A DNA stretch of 64,000 nt from Flavobacterium sp. LC2016-13 (lineage in GTDB: Bacteria > Bacteroidota > Bacteroidia > Flavobacteriales > Flavobacteriaceae): NCBI RefSeq assembly GCF_009707955.1, contig NZ_WMDQ01000003.1, positions 468,670-532,669 on the forward strand. The letters run 5' to 3'. Below, piece by piece: positions 35,136 through 44,784 of this stretch. A program made the position numbers and the translations under genes. Numbering within the stretch: position 1 is the stretch's first letter; each line of letters starts with the position of its first letter. The notes under the pieces are model-generated. The model was not told the origin of the DNA. It saw nothing but the letters and a program-made list of their open reading frames with translations, and did not search any database.

Positions 35136-36050
35136 ATGAAAAAATTATTTTATTTGTTGATAGTCCCATTTTACACGTTTATATTGAATGCGCAAATTGT
35201 TGCAGAAGCCACTCCAAAAGATAGTCTAATAGCCGTAGAAAATAATACAATTAATTTGCAAAATGAAACATTAGACAATTTGTCGTGGCACGGAAGACGT
35301 TTTAAAGTTACCGCCGGTGTATTTTTTCCTACTAACAATACGGAGGTAGAAGTAGGAAGCAACAATGGTAATTTCGGAAATTTGATTGATTTTGAAAAAG
35401 ATCTTGGTTTTAAGAAAAACACTAATTCATTTACAGCTGCATTTGAGTGGAGAATCTCAAGAAGATCAAGACTTGGAACTGAATATTTTTATTTGAAAAG
35501 AACGGCTAGTAAAACCCTTCAAAAAGAAATTGAATTTGGTGATCACACGTATCCTATAGACGCAAGGGTTGCGGCTTTTATGAACAATGAAATTGTACGT
35601 GTTACGTATGGTTATGCAATTATATCTAAACCAAAATATGAAATTGGAGCGCTTATAGGTGCGCACGTTTTGTTAGGAGATGTTGGTTTAAGACTTGAAG
35701 GAAATACTCAGGCAGTCGAATATAGAGACAATTTTGATTTTACGGCTCCGCTTCCTGACCTTGGGCTTTGGGGAGAATTTGTGTTGGGAAGAAAAGTTGG
35801 TTTGTACGCAAACGTGAACTATTTTGCCATAAAAATTAACGATGTCGACGGTAGACTTTGGAGTTATAATCTTTCTGTTCTTTATAATGTATACAAAAAT
35901 TTCAGCTTAACTGCAGGATATACAGGCCTGAACATTAGAGTCGATGTAGAAAAAGCAAGACTTAACGGTTTCTTTAAATGGGGTTATAACGGCCCTACGC
36001 TTGCTGCAACGTATTCTTTTGGCGGACATGTTAAGTTTTATAAACATTAG
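35136..36050 (+). CDS. Outer-membrane beta-barrel-like protein
   Basis: Starting at 35136 gives the signal peptide MKKLFYLLIVPFYTFILNAQ; the frame is open 54 nt upstream but that part reads through AT-rich leader DNA. The 304 residues contain alternating amphipathic strands with aromatic ends (RFKVTAGVFFPTN, LGTEYFYLKRTAS, NFSLTAGYTGLNIRVDV) and end in GPTLAATYSFGGHVKFYKH. This points to an eight-or-more-stranded barrel in the outer membrane. Ligand unknown. Confidence 0.72.
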   Translation: MKKLFYLLIVPFYTFILNAQIVAEATPKDSLIAVENNTINLQNETLDNLSWHGRRFKVTAGVFFPTNNTEVEVGSNNGNFGNLIDFEKDLGFKKNTNSFTAAFEWRISRRSRLGTEYFYLKRTASKTLQKEIEFGDHTYPIDARVAAFMNNEIVRVTYGYAIISKPKYEIGALIGAHVLLGDVGLRLEGNTQAVEYRDNFDFTAPLPDLGLWGEFVLGRKVGLYANVNYFAIKINDVDGRLWSYNLSVLYNVYKNFSLTAGYTGLNIRVDVEKARLNGFFKWGYNGPTLAATYSFGGHVKFYKH

Positions 36051-36052
36051 TT

Positions 36053-36144
36053 TTGAGGTGCTAAGGTTCTGAGGTGCAAAGGTTCAAAGGTTTTTACATT
36101 GAAACCTGAGACTTGAAACCTGAAACCTGAAACCTGAAACAAAA
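36053..36144. repeat. CTAAG-type repeat followed by CCTGAAA tandem repeats
   Basis: GGTGCTAAGGTTCTGAGG is followed, at about 36102-36141, by four units of the type CCTGAAA/CTTGAAA in tandem. The same heptamer occurs at 17828-17862, 57068-57097 and 58139-58170. Confidence 0.65.
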
Positions 36145-36149
36145 ATAAC

Positions 36150-36180
36150 AAACCCGACACCTTTTAAAGATGTCGGGTTT
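36150..36180. terminator. Bidirectional terminator AAACCCGACA / TGTCGGGTTT
   Basis: A perfect 10-bp stem with an 11-nt loop between the convergent barrel gene and the GH97 gene. A nearly identical stem is found at 53488-53523. Confidence 0.8.
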
Positions 36181-36217
36181 ATTGCTCAAACTTAACTCAA
36201 AATAAACTTAAACTAAC

Positions 36218-38242
36218 TTATTTCTGTAGTGGAGAAAATTTTATAGCTGTTCCTCCTCCAGCTGCGAGTTTAATATCTAATATTGTTTTACTATTTACTT
36301 TTTGTTTTGAAATCGTTACCGGATACGGATTTGTTTTGTAGTTCGCTCCTGCTCCATCAGCATAAATTTCGGCTTCGTATTCTTTTCCTGCGTCTAGAAA
36401 TGATAATGTTACTTTTAGATCTCTGGCATTGCTGTTTGTTATAGAACCTAAATACCAGTTTTTCTCGTCCCAGTCTTTTCTAACAATTGTGGTATATTCT
36501 CCAATTTTAGAATCTAAAACTTTAGTTTCTGACCAATTGCACGGAACTTCTTTTACAAATTGAAATTCAGGTTTTCCTTCGTAATTTTCAGGTAAATCTG
36601 AAGCCATTTGCAACGGACTAAAAACAATTACATACAATGCCAATTGATTGGCTAATGTTGTTTGTACTCTGGCTCCGGAAGGTGTTTTATAATCAAAATT
36701 GAAATTCCCGGGCGTATAATCAAAAGGTCCGGAAAGCATTCTCGTAAAAGGCAAAGTCGTTAAATGTTCCGGTGTATTTCCTCCATCTACAGACCACGCA
36801 TTATATTCCTGACCTCTTCCGCCTTCCTGTGACATAAAGTTTGGATAGGTGCGTTGTATTCCTGTTCCTTTTATAGGTTCGTGATTATCAATCATAATAT
36901 GGTATTTAGCCGCCGTTTCCATTACTTTTCTATAATGACGCGCTCCATATTGGCTGTCGTGCCATTCTTTTTTATCTAAATATTTATTTACGTAACCCGT
37001 TTTTACGGTGTTTACGCCCATTTTATGATACAATTTAAAAGCATCTTCTAACTGGCTTTCGTAGTTTTTTGTAGCACCTGCCGTTTCGTGATGTCCAATT
37101 AAGCGAACATTTTTCATGGCAGCATATTTGGTGATTTCTTCCAAATTAAAATCAGGATACGCTTTTACAAAACTAAATGCAGATCCGTCAGCAGTCCAGT
37201 CGCCGTCCCAACCCTCATTCCAGCCTTCTACAAGAACACCGTCAAAATTGTTTTTCGCAGCAAAATCAATATATTCTTTGGTGTTTTTAGTTGTTGCACC
37301 GTGTTTTGGTCCTTGTCCCCAAGTGTATTTTTCTAAATGCATTCCCCACCAGATTCCGATATATTTTGAAGGCGTGATCCACGAAAGATCATCTATTTTT
37401 GATGGTTCGTTTAAATTTAGCATAATCGTAGAAGTTGCTACTTCTCCTGGATTTTTGCCAACAATAATAGTTCTCCAAGGTGTTTTAAAAGGCGTTTCTG
37501 CATATACTTTTACACCATCGGCCCACGGCACTAAATCACTTTTGTATTGTTTGTTATTTGTTTTTAATAACGTCATCGAGGCAAAATCGGTTAAATTGGC
37601 TTCGTGAATTGCTACAAATAACTTCTCTTTGGTTTCAAAAGTGGCCGGCGTATTAATCGTATCGGTTTTGCTTGTTGGCGTTTTGCGATACGTACTTTCG
37701 TAATAACTGTTTTCGCGATGCACGGGAATCCACCACACATCATTATCTGATTTAAAAGTAAACTGTGTTATTTCATTCGAAATTTTGACTTTACCTAAAT
37801 GAGGCTGTTTTGGAAATTCATATCGAAAACCAACTCCATCGTCAAAAACCCTGAAAATAATATCAACCAAACGTTCTTCTCCTTTTGACTCTTTCAAATG
37901 AACAATCAATTCGTTATGGTGATCTCTTACTTTTTTAAATTCTCCCCAAGGTTGTTCCCAGGTTTCGTCAGCTGATTTTTCTTCGGTGGAAACCACTTCA
38001 AAACCATCTGTCATTTTTGGAATTCCCTGAAATTCAAATCCTAATAAAGAAGGTTCTATTACCGATTTTCCGTTAGAAGTAAAACTATATTCAGGCTGAC
38101 CTGAAGCGGTTAGCTCAAAAACTAATTCTGTATTTTTTCCAGGCGAAGCGATTTTGTATATTTTTTTAGTACTGAAACTGCAGGCACATACCAACATCGA
38201 TGTAAAAACAATCAGGCAGTAGCTATATCTTATTTTTTTCAT
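36218..38242 (-). CDS. GH97 family alpha-glucosidase, inverting type (SusB-like), lipoprotein
   Basis: This encodes 674 residues with the three parts of GH97: N-terminal beta-sandwich, (beta/alpha)8 barrel, C-terminal beta-sandwich. The signal ends at Cys (LVCACS), so it is probably a lipoprotein. In the barrel, VKTGYV (~410) has Gly-Tyr where retaining members have the nucleophile Asp, and Glu residues stand in IDNHEPIKGTG (~455), MSQEGGRGQEYNAW (~473) and GGNTPEHLTTLPF (~491). This is the Glu set of inverting SusB-type enzymes, which release glucose from alpha-glucosides. It lies 25 bp after the GH71/99-like gene. Confidence 0.9.
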   Translation of the reverse strand: MKKIRYSYCLIVFTSMLVCACSFSTKKIYKIASPGKNTELVFELTASGQPEYSFTSNGKSVIEPSLLGFEFQGIPKMTDGFEVVSTEEKSADETWEQPWGEFKKVRDHHNELIVHLKESKGEERLVDIIFRVFDDGVGFRYEFPKQPHLGKVKISNEITQFTFKSDNDVWWIPVHRENSYYESTYRKTPTSKTDTINTPATFETKEKLFVAIHEANLTDFASMTLLKTNNKQYKSDLVPWADGVKVYAETPFKTPWRTIIVGKNPGEVATSTIMLNLNEPSKIDDLSWITPSKYIGIWWGMHLEKYTWGQGPKHGATTKNTKEYIDFAAKNNFDGVLVEGWNEGWDGDWTADGSAFSFVKAYPDFNLEEITKYAAMKNVRLIGHHETAGATKNYESQLEDAFKLYHKMGVNTVKTGYVNKYLDKKEWHDSQYGARHYRKVMETAAKYHIMIDNHEPIKGTGIQRTYPNFMSQEGGRGQEYNAWSVDGGNTPEHLTTLPFTRMLSGPFDYTPGNFNFDYKTPSGARVQTTLANQLALYVIVFSPLQMASDLPENYEGKPEFQFVKEVPCNWSETKVLDSKIGEYTTIVRKDWDEKNWYLGSITNSNARDLKVTLSFLDAGKEYEAEIYADGAGANYKTNPYPVTISKQKVNSKTILDIKLAAGGGTAIKFSPLQK

Positions 38243-38267
38243 TATTTAATTGTATTAATTACAACTC

Positions 38268-39509
38268 TTATTTAATTTCATTTATCAATTCTTTTGCTTT
38301 TACTGGTTGCATCGAAACAAAATAATTAAAAGCCTGGTCTAATTTTTTCTGGGCATCGGCATTGCCTTTCTTTTCTATTCTTAGGTTGTATAGTTTACTG
38401 ATTTCTGTAAAAAATGATTCGGTATTTTTAACTCCCGCAAAGGTTTTTACTTTCTCGATATACTTGTAACCAAATTCTACTGTTGGTTCAAACATGGTTC
38501 CTTCTCCAAAGTCGTTCCATGTAATCAATTGCAGATAATTCAGATTTGCATTTTTAGCTAATAAAAGGGTTTCATCAAGTGTTGCTCCGTTGTTATGTTC
38601 AATCGTCCAACCAATAGCTGCTCCGCCTCCGCCTGCTGCATAAAAATCTTTAAAACCGGGATAAGCGCTTCCCATTGCAACACCTAATTTTGGTTTTGTA
38701 TTGGTATAGAAATTGGTTAAAAAACTGTTGTCTTTATAAACCCATGCATATTCTCCTGATGCATTTACTCCCGCTTCTACAGATTGATCCCAAAGGGTTA
38801 AAAAAGCAGGTTTTGTGGTTAAAGTATTAAAAACATTTGTCCATTCTGCCGGAGTTTGCAATACAATTGGACCAAAATTAAGCAACAATGGTTTTCCGTT
38901 TATTTTGATGTAATTCGCATCATCAAAATAATTTTTCTCCATATAAGCCAAATCGGTTTTAGCAGCGCCGGTTACAGAAATTGCTTTTCCGGCATCGACT
39001 GCGCTTTTGGTCACTCTGTCTTCATACACAATGGCATATTCTAAACCTACTTTATCTAACATTGCGATAAGCTGCTCGGTATTTTCTTTGACCATTCTGT
39101 AATCGTAAACATCAAATGTGCCGTACCAATCGATTAAAACTCCATCAATTCCTGAATATTTCATCAATAATAAATGATTTTCGATCACATTTTTATCGCC
39201 GGAATGATACGGACCAATTAGCGGATAATAATACGATGCAATTTCTCTGCGATTGTTTGCTCCAATGTTGTTCGGGTTTTTATTGGCCATTGTCCAGTGA
39301 TATCCCCATTTTTTATCGGCACTGCTTTCATTGGTTTCAAACCAAGGCATATAGTGCACGTAAATTTTGGTGCTATTTGTTTTTTCAATCGCGACGGGTT
39401 TAGCTGCTTCCGATTCTGGTGTATCTGAATCTTTGTTATCGTTGCTGCAACCAGCGACGAGCAAAATATTCATTATCCCAAAAAACAATAATGTGATATA
39501 TCTTTTCAT
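38268..39509 (-). CDS. GH71/GH99-like glycoside hydrolase lipoprotein
   Basis: This encodes 413 residues with a lipoprotein signal (LLVAGCSND). The barrel starts with KIYVHYMPWFET and contains YYYPLIGPYHSGD, GIDGVLIDWYGT and, near the end, LQLITWNDFGEGTMFEPTVE, which holds the acidic residues of the GH71/GH99 group. GH71 acts on alpha-1,3-glucan and GH99 on alpha-mannosides, so activity is on an alpha-linked polysaccharide but the exact bond cannot be told. First gene of a two-gene unit with GH97. Confidence 0.8.
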   Translation of the reverse strand: MKRYITLLFFGIMNILLVAGCSNDNKDSDTPESEAAKPVAIEKTNSTKIYVHYMPWFETNESSADKKWGYHWTMANKNPNNIGANNRREIASYYYPLIGPYHSGDKNVIENHLLLMKYSGIDGVLIDWYGTFDVYDYRMVKENTEQLIAMLDKVGLEYAIVYEDRVTKSAVDAGKAISVTGAAKTDLAYMEKNYFDDANYIKINGKPLLLNFGPIVLQTPAEWTNVFNTLTTKPAFLTLWDQSVEAGVNASGEYAWVYKDNSFLTNFYTNTKPKLGVAMGSAYPGFKDFYAAGGGGAAIGWTIEHNNGATLDETLLLAKNANLNYLQLITWNDFGEGTMFEPTVEFGYKYIEKVKTFAGVKNTESFFTEISKLYNLRIEKKGNADAQKKLDQAFNYFVSMQPVKAKELINEIK

Positions 39510-39540
39510 ATTGATGTACTTTTTATTTTATAGTTTTTTT

Positions 39541-40130
39541 GTCACAGATTTAAATAGATTTAAGCAAATTTTGCAGATTTATTATAATCAAATTTGATCT
39601 GCTCTGATCTGCAGAATCTGCGTGAAACCTTTTTTTAATCATTCTAATGCTTTAATCTGTGGCTGAAATTTTCTCTCGCAGATTTTGCAGATCTGGCTGA
39701 TATATTTTTTGTTATGATTAAAATTATTTCACGCAGATTTGAATAGATTTAAGCAGATTTTGCAGATTTATTATAATCAAATTTGATCTGCTCTGATCTG
39801 CAGAATCTGCGTGACACCTTTTTTTAAAATCATTTTAATCTTTTAATCTTTGGCTAAAGTTTTCTCTCGCAGATTTTGCAGATCTGGCTGATTTATTTTT
39901 TTAATCCTTTAATCTTTGACTTAATTATTTCACGCAGATTTATTATAAATCATATTAGAACTAAATCTGCTTAATCAGCAAAATCTGCGAGAGACAAAAT
40001 TTATTTTTAATCGCTTTAATCTTTGACTAAAATTATTTCACGCAGATTTAAATGGATTTAAGCAGATATTGCCGATTTATTGTAAAATATATTAAAATTA
40101 AATCTGCGTGAAACTTTTTTTAATCCCTTT
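39541..40130. repeat. Cluster of CAGATTT-type repeats inside the PUL
   Basis: Four units begin CACGCAGATTT or CACAGATTT and most end AATCTGCGTG or similar: 39543-39630, 39730-39820, 39931-39995 and 40039-40115. The first two are nearly identical over ~85 bp. Between them lie two copies of CTCGCAGATTTTGCAGATCT (39673..., 39866...). Each unit is self-complementary at its ends. This is the longest gene-free stretch in the window (690 bp). Confidence 0.8.
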
Positions 40131-40153
40131 AATCTGTGGAAAAAGATAAAAAC

Positions 40154-40193
40154 ATGTCAATCTTCCACGATTAACCAACATGGAAGACTGACA
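40154..40193 (-). terminator. Terminator of the susC-susD unit
   Basis: TGTCA-TCTTCCA and TGGAAGA-TGACA arms (one mismatch) enclose a 13-nt loop. On the minus strand it is followed by a T-rich run, just after the susD-like stop. Confidence 0.65.
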
Positions 40194-40201
40194 TTTAAAG
40201 C

Positions 40202-41713
40202 CTAGTTTACAGGATAACCAGGATTCTGCTGAAGGTTTTTATTTGTAGTTAAAACAGTACTCGGAATCGGGAAAATTGCTCTGTATTGTTCTGTTGCTCC
40301 TTTTTCCCACCATGGCTGAAAGAATGTTCCAAAACGAATGTTGTCTGTTCTTCTTCTTCCTTCAAAAGTAAATTCCTTAAGTAATTCTTTATCTATAAAG
40401 TTAAGATCTATCGTAGTCGGCATTTCTTCTCCGGCACGCGCAGTTACTTGTTGCAGAAACGGTTTTGCCAAATCTGCAGATCCTAAACGAACGTAACATT
40501 CGGCTTGCATCATTAATATTTCGGCATAACGAATTAGCACAAAATCGTGATCACGTTCCCACATTTCTCCGGCTTTCATTTCGTATTTTCCTAAACGAAC
40601 ACCTTGATTTTCTTTCGCATCGGCAACACTTGTTACTTCTTCAGTATAGGTTAAAGGTTCTCCGTTATCCATCATAATAACTTGTCCGGTTGCTAAGTTT
40701 ATCTGATCTCCGGCTACCATGCATTTTTTTCTTTTATCTGTATCGGCAAATTCAGAATAAACGCCTGGTTGTGCACACATTCCGTTAGCACTCCAAGGAT
40801 AATCTCCTATGGCAGAAATCGTTAATTTATGCAGGTAATGACAAGACATTGATGACATATAGTTTCCTACTGTTCCTGCTTTTGAATCGTATGGAATGGC
40901 AAAAATAATCTCTGGCGATTTTTCATTTTGGGTTGCAAAATTGGCAAAGAAATCCGGTGTTAAAGTATAACCTGTAACTTTCTGACACATATTGATGCAA
41001 TCCTGCCAACGCGGTGTTCCTATAAAAGCCTGAGAGTTTAGGTACAATCTTGCCAACACAGAATACGCAACGTTTTTAGTGAATTTTGAATAAACAATAT
41101 TTGTGGTTAAATGCGGAATAGCATCCAACAATTCTTTCTCTACAAAATCATAGACTTGTTTTCTTGTTGAATTTGATGGTAAAGCAGTATCTTCAAAATT
41201 AACTACGATTGGCACATTTCCGAATAAATCTAAAAGATTATAATAGTAATACGCTCTTAATGCTTTTAGTTCTGCATAAATTGGCGCTTTTGCGGCATCT
41301 GTCAATGATGATTTATCGATTTGATAAATGATCGAATTGATTTTTGCAATTCCGGTATAATTGTAACGCCAAGCCGAAAGAATCATACGATTATCTGCTT
41401 TCCAGGTATGTTTTTGCGCATCCTGATATTGTCCGCCATCGTACCAGTTTGTTCCTCTTGTTGGAATCGTTGCTTCGTCAGAAACTGTTTCATTCAAAAA
41501 GAATACGTATTCGCAAGTTGGATAATTATTTGATATTCCATCGGCAAATCCTCTTAATGAAGAATAAGCTCCACCTACAAGCGCATCAATTTCTTTAGGA
41601 GTGTTTCCAAAATCTCCATCTTCTACTCTATCATATAAATCTTCATTTAAATTGGTACATGATATCGTAAAAAGCATGCTCATCAATATTGCTGCTGTTA
41701 TTTTGATTTTCAT
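40202..41713 (-). CDS. SusD/RagB family nutrient-binding outer-membrane lipoprotein
   Basis: This encodes 503 residues. The signal ends in a lipobox Cys (MLFTISC, residue 19), followed by NLNEDLYDRV. TPR-like helical parts are seen in LTDAAKAPIYAELKALRAYY then YYNLLDLFGNVPIV, the most conserved SusD stretch. The C terminus (LLKEFTFEGRRRTDNIRFG and YRAIFPIPSTVLTTNKNLQQ then NPGY) is diagnostic. It binds glycan at the cell surface as the lid of the SusC transporter, encoded 24 bp upstream. Confidence 0.95.
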   Translation of the reverse strand: MKIKITAAILMSMLFTISCTNLNEDLYDRVEDGDFGNTPKEIDALVGGAYSSLRGFADGISNNYPTCEYVFFLNETVSDEATIPTRGTNWYDGGQYQDAQKHTWKADNRMILSAWRYNYTGIAKINSIIYQIDKSSLTDAAKAPIYAELKALRAYYYYNLLDLFGNVPIVVNFEDTALPSNSTRKQVYDFVEKELLDAIPHLTTNIVYSKFTKNVAYSVLARLYLNSQAFIGTPRWQDCINMCQKVTGYTLTPDFFANFATQNEKSPEIIFAIPYDSKAGTVGNYMSSMSCHYLHKLTISAIGDYPWSANGMCAQPGVYSEFADTDKRKKCMVAGDQINLATGQVIMMDNGEPLTYTEEVTSVADAKENQGVRLGKYEMKAGEMWERDHDFVLIRYAEILMMQAECYVRLGSADLAKPFLQQVTARAGEEMPTTIDLNFIDKELLKEFTFEGRRRTDNIRFGTFFQPWWEKGATEQYRAIFPIPSTVLTTNKNLQQNPGYPVN

Positions 41714-41737
41714 TTTGTATATTTTTGAGTTAATCGC

Positions 41738-44700
41738 TTAGTTATTTAGCGTAAAATTTAATCCAACAGAAATTGTTGTTGGGCGTGGATAGTTGTTATA
41801 CCTGTCAATTCCCGGAGCTGCTAATCCGGTTAAATCCATAACTCCGGTTTGATTTATTCCGTCCTGAGCATTTAAACCAATTTCCGGATCAACGCCTTTA
41901 TATTTGGTAAATACGGCAAGGTTTTCTCCCATGAGATAAACTCTCAATTTTGAACCTTTGTATTTCAATGGTAAAGTATACCCAACAGAAACGGTTTGAA
42001 GTCTGAAAAAAGAAGCATCTTCTAACCAGTAATCTGAATATTTTGGTGCCGAAGTAATTCCGCTTCCCAAGAAATCATCCGGAACATTATAAGCCGGTAA
42101 TCTGTTTGGGTCATTTAACATCATATTGGTTGCGTTTAATGCTTTTTGACCAAACATTCCGTAACCTGAAATTCCAAGATCAAAATTTCCGTACGTAAAA
42201 TTCATTCCGATACCTAAAGTTAAATCGGGCTGAATATTTCCTAAATCTGTTTTATCAGCATCTACTAAAGCACTTTCTGCCACGACATTTCCTGATGCAT
42301 TGTAGTATTGTATTTTTCCATTTTCATCCAGTCCTGCATTTTTAAATCCCCAGAACGTTCCAACAGGATATCCTTCGGCAATAATTTGAGAATATTGTCC
42401 TGACATTCCCGCTAATCCGTGCAAAGATCCGCTGTAGATAACATCTGTTTTATAAGTAGGATTTGAAAGTTTTTCAATTTTTTGAATGTTGTGTCCAAGC
42501 GTTAAATTAGCATCCCAGGTAAATTTATCTCCTTTTATGATGTCTGTATTCAATGTAAGTTCAACTCCTTTGTTTGACATTTCACCAACGTTTGCTAACA
42601 TTGTTCCAACTAAATAAGGCGGTTGTGGCACTTCATACGTATATAATAAATCTCTTGTTGTTTTAGAATACCATTCGAATGAACCTGTAATTCTGTTAAA
42701 AAGACTAAAATCGATACCAATATTTACTTGTTCTGTAGATTCCCATTTTAAATCAGGATTTGGATTTTGTTTTGGAGAATAAGCCAAACTCCAGGTTCCT
42801 GTAACAGGATCGTAGTAACTGTCATTTCCAACTCCTAAAATTGAAAGCGATTTGTACTCACCAATTCCGTCCTGATTACCGGTAATTCCCCAACCTACTC
42901 TTAGTTTTAAATTTCCAAGCCAGTCTTTAGTCGAAGTCATAAAATCTTCGTTAGAAATTCTCCACGCTGCAGACGCTGATGGAAAAGTTCCCCATTTATT
43001 ATTTTCTCCAAAACGGCTTGAACCGTCGCGTCTTACAGTTGCAGTCAACAAATATTTGCTGTCGTAACCGTAATTGGCACGTGCATAAAACGAAACCAGA
43101 TTCGATTTTCCTTTATATGAATACACATCGCCTAAACGATAATTGTAACCTGCGCCTAAATTGTTATAACTAAAAGCATCTGTAACAAAACCAGAACGTT
43201 GTGCACCAAAACCTTCGTAAATATTTTCTAAATATGAGTATCCCGCAAGTGCGCTGATATTATGTTTATCGATAACCTTCGTATAATTTACATACAATTC
43301 GCCTTGTGCATTGGTATATTCTTCGTATTTTTTTTGTGCATAACCACCTTCTGTTCTTCCTTCAAGAACGGCGTATGAAGGTTTATATGTACTTCCCTGA
43401 ACGGCATTATGTTCTAACGAAATATTAGCAACTGCAAGAAAATCATGCAAAAATTTAACTTCTGTTTTAAAATACCCTAAAAGTCTGTGTCTTTCGTTAT
43501 CAACAGTTCTGTTGGTTAAAATTTCAACCGGATTTTCGTAAATATTTCCTCCAACAGAAGAAAAATTTCCATTGGCATCATAAACCGGAATTGTTGGGTT
43601 TAAGTTGTAAGCACGCTCAAAAATTCTGTAATCTAATGGATGCCATTTATCGATATTGGCAAATATTCCGATATCGAATTTTACATCTTTATTATCTCCA
43701 AGATATTGATATGCGCTAACATTTCCGCTCAATCTTTCAAGACCTGTAGATTTTATAACACCTTCGTTGTTTAAGTATGAAAGTGAAGCTCTAAAACCGC
43801 TGTCTGTTTTACCTGAATTAATGCTTAATGTATGTGATTGTGAAATAGCGGTTTGCTCTAATTCTTTTTGCCAATTGGTATTTCCACCATAATCTACAGC
43901 ATCCATATTTCCGGTTTGACGAACATAACCTCTCCATTGGTTGGCTGATAAAAGATCTAAATTATCGGCGACATAACCCACGCTCGATAAACCGCTATAG
44001 GTAACAGAAACTCCTTTTGTTCCTGATTTTGTGGTGATAATAATAACTCCGTTTGCTCCTCTTGATCCGTATATGGCTGTCGCCGAAGCATCTTTTAAAA
44101 TATCTACTGATTTTATATCTGAAGGCTGAACGATATTAATATCAACGCCCGCAATTCCGTCAACTACAATAAGCGGACTGTTGCTTGCTGTTAGTGAGGT
44201 TCCTCCGCGTAAGCGTAAAGTTGAACCTGCTGCAGGATCTCCGGAAGGACGAATAATGTTAAGTCCCGCCACTTTTCCCTGCAAAACCTGTTCTGTAGAA
44301 GAAATGGTTCCTTTAACCAAATCATCAGCACTAACGGTAGAAATGGCTCCGGTTAAATCTGATTTCTTTTGGGTTCCGTATCCAACAGAAACAACCTGAA
44401 CTTCTGCCAATTGATATCCATCATTTTGCAAACGAACATCAAGGTTTGAAGAGGTTGCAGTAATTTGAACCTTTTGTGTTGTTGATCCTATAAAAGACAC
44501 TTCGATTGCACCTCCTACGGCTACCTCTAAAGTAAATTTTCCATCAAAATCTGTTGTGGTTGCATTTTTTGTTCCCACTTCAATAACTGAAGCTCCGGGC
44601 AACACACTTCCTGTATTGTCATAAACGGTACCTGATACTTTCTTTTTTCCCTGAGCAAAAATTCCTGCCGAAAGGAAAAGCATGAAAATCATGAATACCA

Positions 44701-44755
44701 CCGATTTAGTAGTCCACATTTGATGCAGGACTATTTTTTTATTTTTACTATTCAT
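41738..44755 (-). CDS. SusC/RagA family TonB-linked outer-membrane transporter
   Basis: This encodes 1005 residues: signal peptide (VFMIFMLFLSAGIFAQG), an N-terminal carboxypeptidase-regulatory-like domain (VSGTVYDNTGSVLPGASVIE, ~40-120), a TonB-dependent receptor plug (VVSVGYGTQKKSDLTGAIST, then LRLRGGTSLTASNSPLIVVD and DASATAIYGSRGANGVIIIT) and a 22-strand barrel ending RPTTISVGLNFTLNN. It imports oligosaccharides with energy from TonB. The start at ATG 44755 yields a long N-region MNSKNKKIVLHQMW before the hydrophobic part; an internal Met may be used. Confidence 0.95.
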   Translation of the reverse strand: MNSKNKKIVLHQMWTTKSVVFMIFMLFLSAGIFAQGKKKVSGTVYDNTGSVLPGASVIEVGTKNATTTDFDGKFTLEVAVGGAIEVSFIGSTTQKVQITATSSNLDVRLQNDGYQLAEVQVVSVGYGTQKKSDLTGAISTVSADDLVKGTISSTEQVLQGKVAGLNIIRPSGDPAAGSTLRLRGGTSLTASNSPLIVVDGIAGVDINIVQPSDIKSVDILKDASATAIYGSRGANGVIIITTKSGTKGVSVTYSGLSSVGYVADNLDLLSANQWRGYVRQTGNMDAVDYGGNTNWQKELEQTAISQSHTLSINSGKTDSGFRASLSYLNNEGVIKSTGLERLSGNVSAYQYLGDNKDVKFDIGIFANIDKWHPLDYRIFERAYNLNPTIPVYDANGNFSSVGGNIYENPVEILTNRTVDNERHRLLGYFKTEVKFLHDFLAVANISLEHNAVQGSTYKPSYAVLEGRTEGGYAQKKYEEYTNAQGELYVNYTKVIDKHNISALAGYSYLENIYEGFGAQRSGFVTDAFSYNNLGAGYNYRLGDVYSYKGKSNLVSFYARANYGYDSKYLLTATVRRDGSSRFGENNKWGTFPSASAAWRISNEDFMTSTKDWLGNLKLRVGWGITGNQDGIGEYKSLSILGVGNDSYYDPVTGTWSLAYSPKQNPNPDLKWESTEQVNIGIDFSLFNRITGSFEWYSKTTRDLLYTYEVPQPPYLVGTMLANVGEMSNKGVELTLNTDIIKGDKFTWDANLTLGHNIQKIEKLSNPTYKTDVIYSGSLHGLAGMSGQYSQIIAEGYPVGTFWGFKNAGLDENGKIQYYNASGNVVAESALVDADKTDLGNIQPDLTLGIGMNFTYGNFDLGISGYGMFGQKALNATNMMLNDPNRLPAYNVPDDFLGSGITSAPKYSDYWLEDASFFRLQTVSVGYTLPLKYKGSKLRVYLMGENLAVFTKYKGVDPEIGLNAQDGINQTGVMDLTGLAAPGIDRYNNYPRPTTISVGLNFTLNN

Positions 44756-44784
44756 TAGAATTCGTGTTTTAATTTGATAGTGAA

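Noticed and set aside
39541..40130. CRISPR-like array in the PUL gap
   Set aside because: Units differ in length (65-90 bp) and are self-complementary; there are no regular repeat/spacer units and no cas genes.
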